The notes under the pieces were generated by a model. That model saw nothing but the letters and a program-made list of their open reading frames with translations. It was not told where the DNA came from and did not search any database. A program made the position numbers and the translations under genes. This document shows positions 14,554 to 17,123 of a stretch of DNA of 17,123 nucleotides, one piece after another; the first letter of the stretch is position 1; the number at the start of each line of letters is the position of its first letter. The stretch is from CAWEFA01 sp963808135 (lineage in GTDB: Bacteria; Bacteroidota; Bacteroidia; Bacteroidales; DTGW01): the NCBI GenBank assembly GCA_963808135.1, contig CAWEFA010000085.1:1-17123 (forward strand). The letters run 5' to 3'.

Positions 14554-16952
14554 ATGCAATACGGATATTTTGACGACGAAAACAAGGAATATGTCATTAC
14601 AAGGCCTGACACTCCGATGTCGTGGAGCAATTACCTCGGTTCTACTGAATATGGCGCAATAATTACCAACAATGCGGGAGGTTATAGTTTTTTTAAATCG
14701 GCTGCCCAGGGCAAATTTTTACGTTCGCGTTCAGGCGCATTGCCAATGGACCAACCCGGACGATATATTTATCTGCATGATAAGGATAGTAAAGATTATT
14801 GGTCGGCCTCGTGGCAACCTGTGGGCAAACCATTGGAAACGTACAAAAGCGAGTGCCGTCATGGAACAGCGTATACAATTATATCTTCGGAATATACTTC
14901 AATTCATACCCAAACAACATACTTTGTTCCATTAGGAAAAGAATTCGAATGTTGGGAAGTAAAAATCAAAAACAATGACACGAAAAAACGACGGCTTAGC
15001 GCATTTTCTTTCGCTGAGTACACGAACTTCTGGCAAATTTATCACGATATTATAAACCTCCAATATTCGCAACATGTTGTTTGCATGAAAGTGGTCGATA
15101 ATATTATCGATCATGGGATCAATGTTTATTTGCCGGTTGTAAGGGGCGATTTTTTGGCTCGTTCGCAATCGCGGCATACTTTTATGGCTATGGCAGGAAC
15201 AGATGTGAGCGGTTACGATACCGATCGTTTGAAGTTTATTGGCCCTTACAGGATTTACAATAACCCGCTGGCAGTTGAAAAAGGACAATGCAGTAATTCT
15301 CTTGCTTATGGCGATAATGCATGTGGCGTTTTGCAAACTGAAATAGAACTCGTGCCTGGGGAAGAAAAAAGTTTTGTTGTATTGGTTGGCATCGGTGAAG
15401 CCCATGTTGAAGGTAAAGCTGCACAAAATGAGTTTAGCGATTTAAATAAAACTGGCGAGGAACTGGAAAAATTAAAACAATTCTGGCATAACAGGCTAAA
15501 AGGAATGACAGTTAATACACCGGATAATGAATTTAACAGCCAGACCAACATGTGGAGCCCGTTCAATTGCCTTATCACATTTGCATGGTCGAGGGCGGCA
15601 AGCCTTATTTACAATGGCGAACGTGATGGGCTTGGCTATCGCGATACAGTTCAGGATTTGCTCGGCGTTATGCACACTATTCCTGATGAAGCCGGGAAAG
15701 TTCTCGAATTGATGATTACAGGACAAGCATCGACCGGAGGCGCTATGCCGGTTGTAAAACCGTTCGATCATAAACCTGGGCATGAAAATACACCAAAAGA
15801 GCAGGAATACCGTTCGGACGACTGCATGTGGCTTTTTAATACCATTCCGGCTTATGTTAAGGAAACTGGAAATATAGATTTTTTCAGCAAAGTTTTGCCT
15901 TATGCCGATAAAGGCAAAGATACGGTTCTCGGCCACATGAAACAGGCCATTAAATTTAATCTTGAACGCTCAGGGGCTCATGGTTTACCCTGCGGGCTTT
16001 CGGCCGACTGGAATGACTGCCTTGTGCTTGGTCAGAAAGGAGAAAGCGTATTTGTCTCCCTTCAATTACGATTTGCACTTGCCACATATGTTGAAATATG
16101 TGATATGCTGAAAAAAACTTCAGAAGTAAAATGGGCGCAAAAAAAACTCAAAACGCTTGATGGAAATATTGAAAAATACGCATGGGATGGAAATTGGTAT
16201 TTAAGGGCATATCGGTATGACGGGCTAAAATTCGGCAGCAAAGAAAATGACGAAGGCTCTATCTGGCTTAGTCCGCAATCATGGTCTGTTATCAGTGGAC
16301 ATGCCGGGGAAGAAAGGGCTAAATCAATTATGGATTCGGTGAATGAAAAACTTTCAACAGATTATGGGTTGATGATTTGTGATCCGCCATACGAAAAAAC
16401 CGACCTGAATGTGATTAAGGCAACGCTCTTTAATAAAGGAATGAAAGAAAACGGCTCAATTTTTTGCCATACCCAGGGTTGGGCAGTAATTGCCGAAACA
16501 ATTTTGGGAAATGGGAACAGGGCTTACAAATATTTTCGTGCATATATGCCTGCTGCATATAATACCAAAGCTGAAATCCGTGAAATTGAACCTTATGTTT
16601 ATTGCCAATTTACCCATAGCAAATACAGCCCGCGTTTTGGGGCTTCTCGCTTGCCATGGCTGAGCGGCTCGGCATCCTGGTCATATTTCACTTCCATAGA
16701 ATATATTCTTGGCATCAGGCCTGAATATTATGGAATGACAATGGATCCATGCATCCCTTCAGAATGGAAAAAATTTGAAGTTACCAGATGGTTCAGAAAT
16801 AAAGAATTTCATATAACAATGTTAAATGAAAAATGGCGTTCAAAAAGGAGTAAAAAAAACCTGGTAATTAACGGATCGGAAATTACCGGCAACACGATAC
16901 CCTTGCATTTAATGAAAGAAAAAATAATGAGGTTGCTGTTACAATGGGCTGA
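14554..16952 (+). CDS. GH94 beta-glycoside phosphorylase, C-terminal frameshift
   Basis: GH94 (formerly GT36) enzymes cleave beta-linked disaccharides with phosphate, inverting to alpha-sugar 1-phosphate plus free sugar, in the cytosol. The N-terminus MQYGYFDDENKEYVITRPDT and the segment NNAGGYSFFKS belong to the beta-sandwich. The (alpha/alpha)6 barrel has GLGYRDTVQDLLG, GLSADWNDCL (D488 aligns with the general acid of cellobiose and chitobiose phosphorylases), and KENGSIFCHTQGWAVIAE. NPLAVEKGQCSNS and GESVFV resemble the N,N'-diacetylchitobiose phosphorylase group as I recall it. Substrate is therefore chitobiose- or cellobiose-like, unresolved. A missing A in the run 16919-16924 alters the end: adding it gives KEKNNEVAVTMG and a TGA at 16950-16952 (799 aa, close to the 801 aa of chitobiose phosphorylase). 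Uncorrected, the frame runs to 17010 with an unrelated tail. No Shine-Dalgarno site. Confidence 0.85.
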
Positions 16953-16991
16953 AAATAAAACTAAACCAAGTGAAAACTCAGGCATGATAAA

Positions 16992-17006
16992 AAAAAGTTG
17001 CTTTTT
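16992..17006. terminator. AT-only hairpin between convergent genes
   Basis: AAAAAG (16992-16997) and CTTTTT (17001-17006) pair around TTG in the short gap between the corrected GH94 stop (16952) and the convergent methyltransferase end (17026). It could act as a weak bidirectional terminator; the stem is nearly all A-T. Confidence 0.3.
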
Positions 17007-17025
17007 GTAAGATGTTTATAAAGTT

Positions 17026-17123
17026 CTAACTCTGTCTCTGCCTTACAATTTCGACATTATAATGCCGGCGGCAACCAATACATTTAACAATTCGATTTTT
17101 CCAAGTAGCGGAATTTTCACAAT
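17026..17123 (-). CDS. TrmH/RlmB-type rRNA 2'-O-methyltransferase, C-terminal fragment, one frameshift
   Basis: Only the last 32 residues lie in the window, too short to be found by length alone. The minus strand reads VKIPLLGKIELLNVLVAAG, which is motif 3 of the SpoU/TrmH SAM-dependent 2'-O-ribose methyltransferases (usual form IPM-G--SLNVSVAAG), part of the trefoil-knot cofactor site. RlmB (23S rRNA G2251) and its close relatives end this way. One base is missing near 17056: restoring it changes a short SKL end (TAA at 17043-17045) into IIMYEIVRQRQS with a TAG at 17026-17028, the normal family C-terminus. 98 nt plus one is 33 codons. The 5' end lies beyond the window. L replaces the usual S before LNV and after NV, so exact family member is uncertain. 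Convergent with GH94. Confidence 0.75.
   Translation of the reverse strand, partial: CENSATWKNRIVKCIGCRRHYNVEIVRQRQS

Noticed and set aside
14932..15936. Minus-strand open frames inside the GH94 gene
   Set aside because: Shadows of a clear GH94 coding frame; no motifs.
1..17123. CRISPR array, tRNA, rRNA, insertion sequence or prophage
   Set aside because: No regularly spaced repeats, no cloverleaf or rRNA-like sequence, and no transposase, integrase or phage structural gene could be recognised on either strand.

Overview
The window reads as two stretches of unlike DNA joined near 6.5 kb. The left part (about 1-6490) is GC-rich (36 of 60 bases are G/C in 6121-6180). It has short AT-rich promoter gaps and small palindromic or tandem intergenic repeats, and its gene set looks like a soil or freshwater Verrucomicrobia (Pedosphaera/Limisphaerales type). 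The right part (about 6500-17123) is AT-rich (18 of 60 in 7501-7560). Most of its genes lack Shine-Dalgarno sites, it carries Bacteroidetes-type -7 boxes (TAnnTTTG), and its genes look like those of a Bacteroidales-like organism. Taxonomy is inferred from composition, signals and gene style; no database was searched. No integrase, transposase, tRNA or att-like repeat marks the joint, so a chimeric contig or read is at least as likely as real transfer.

Left part, minus strand, from high to low coordinates: a secreted TIM-barrel glycoside-hydrolase-like protein (3218-4462), a small cupin (2704-3033), a YpsA/MoCo-carrier-like SLOG protein (2177-2656), and a translationally coupled pair. The pair is tcmP (three-Cys-motif partner, 1166-2058) and an SPL-like radical SAM protein with CxxxCxxC (47-1169), sharing a GTGA start/stop overlap. 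Divergent from these on the plus strand are pheA (chorismate mutase/prephenate dehydratase/ACT, 4563-5648) and a GYF_2-cyclic-nucleotide-binding protein (5775-6449).

Right part: a DUF4403 lipoprotein (6729-8150), a long phosphohexomutase (8276-10228), a convergent second phosphohexomutase (10280-11791, minus), a GPH/MelB-type sugar symporter (12187-13590), an orphan TIR-domain gene (13696-14313), a GH94 beta-glycoside phosphorylase (14554-16952), and the C-terminal end of a TrmH/RlmB-type rRNA methyltransferase (17026-17123, minus). Transporter, GH94 phosphorylase and phosphohexomutases together suggest phosphorolytic use of a disaccharide: import, phosphorolysis to a sugar 1-phosphate, then isomerisation to the 6-phosphate for glycolysis. 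The TIR gene sits between transporter and phosphorylase but does not fit that pathway. It is AT-richer and has the only strong Shine-Dalgarno site in the right part.

Nine single-base frame breaks (five extra bases, four missing) interrupt six genes. Conserved sequence resumes in the next frame each time, which points to uncorrected sequencing errors more than to decay. The gene coordinates here are given across those breaks.
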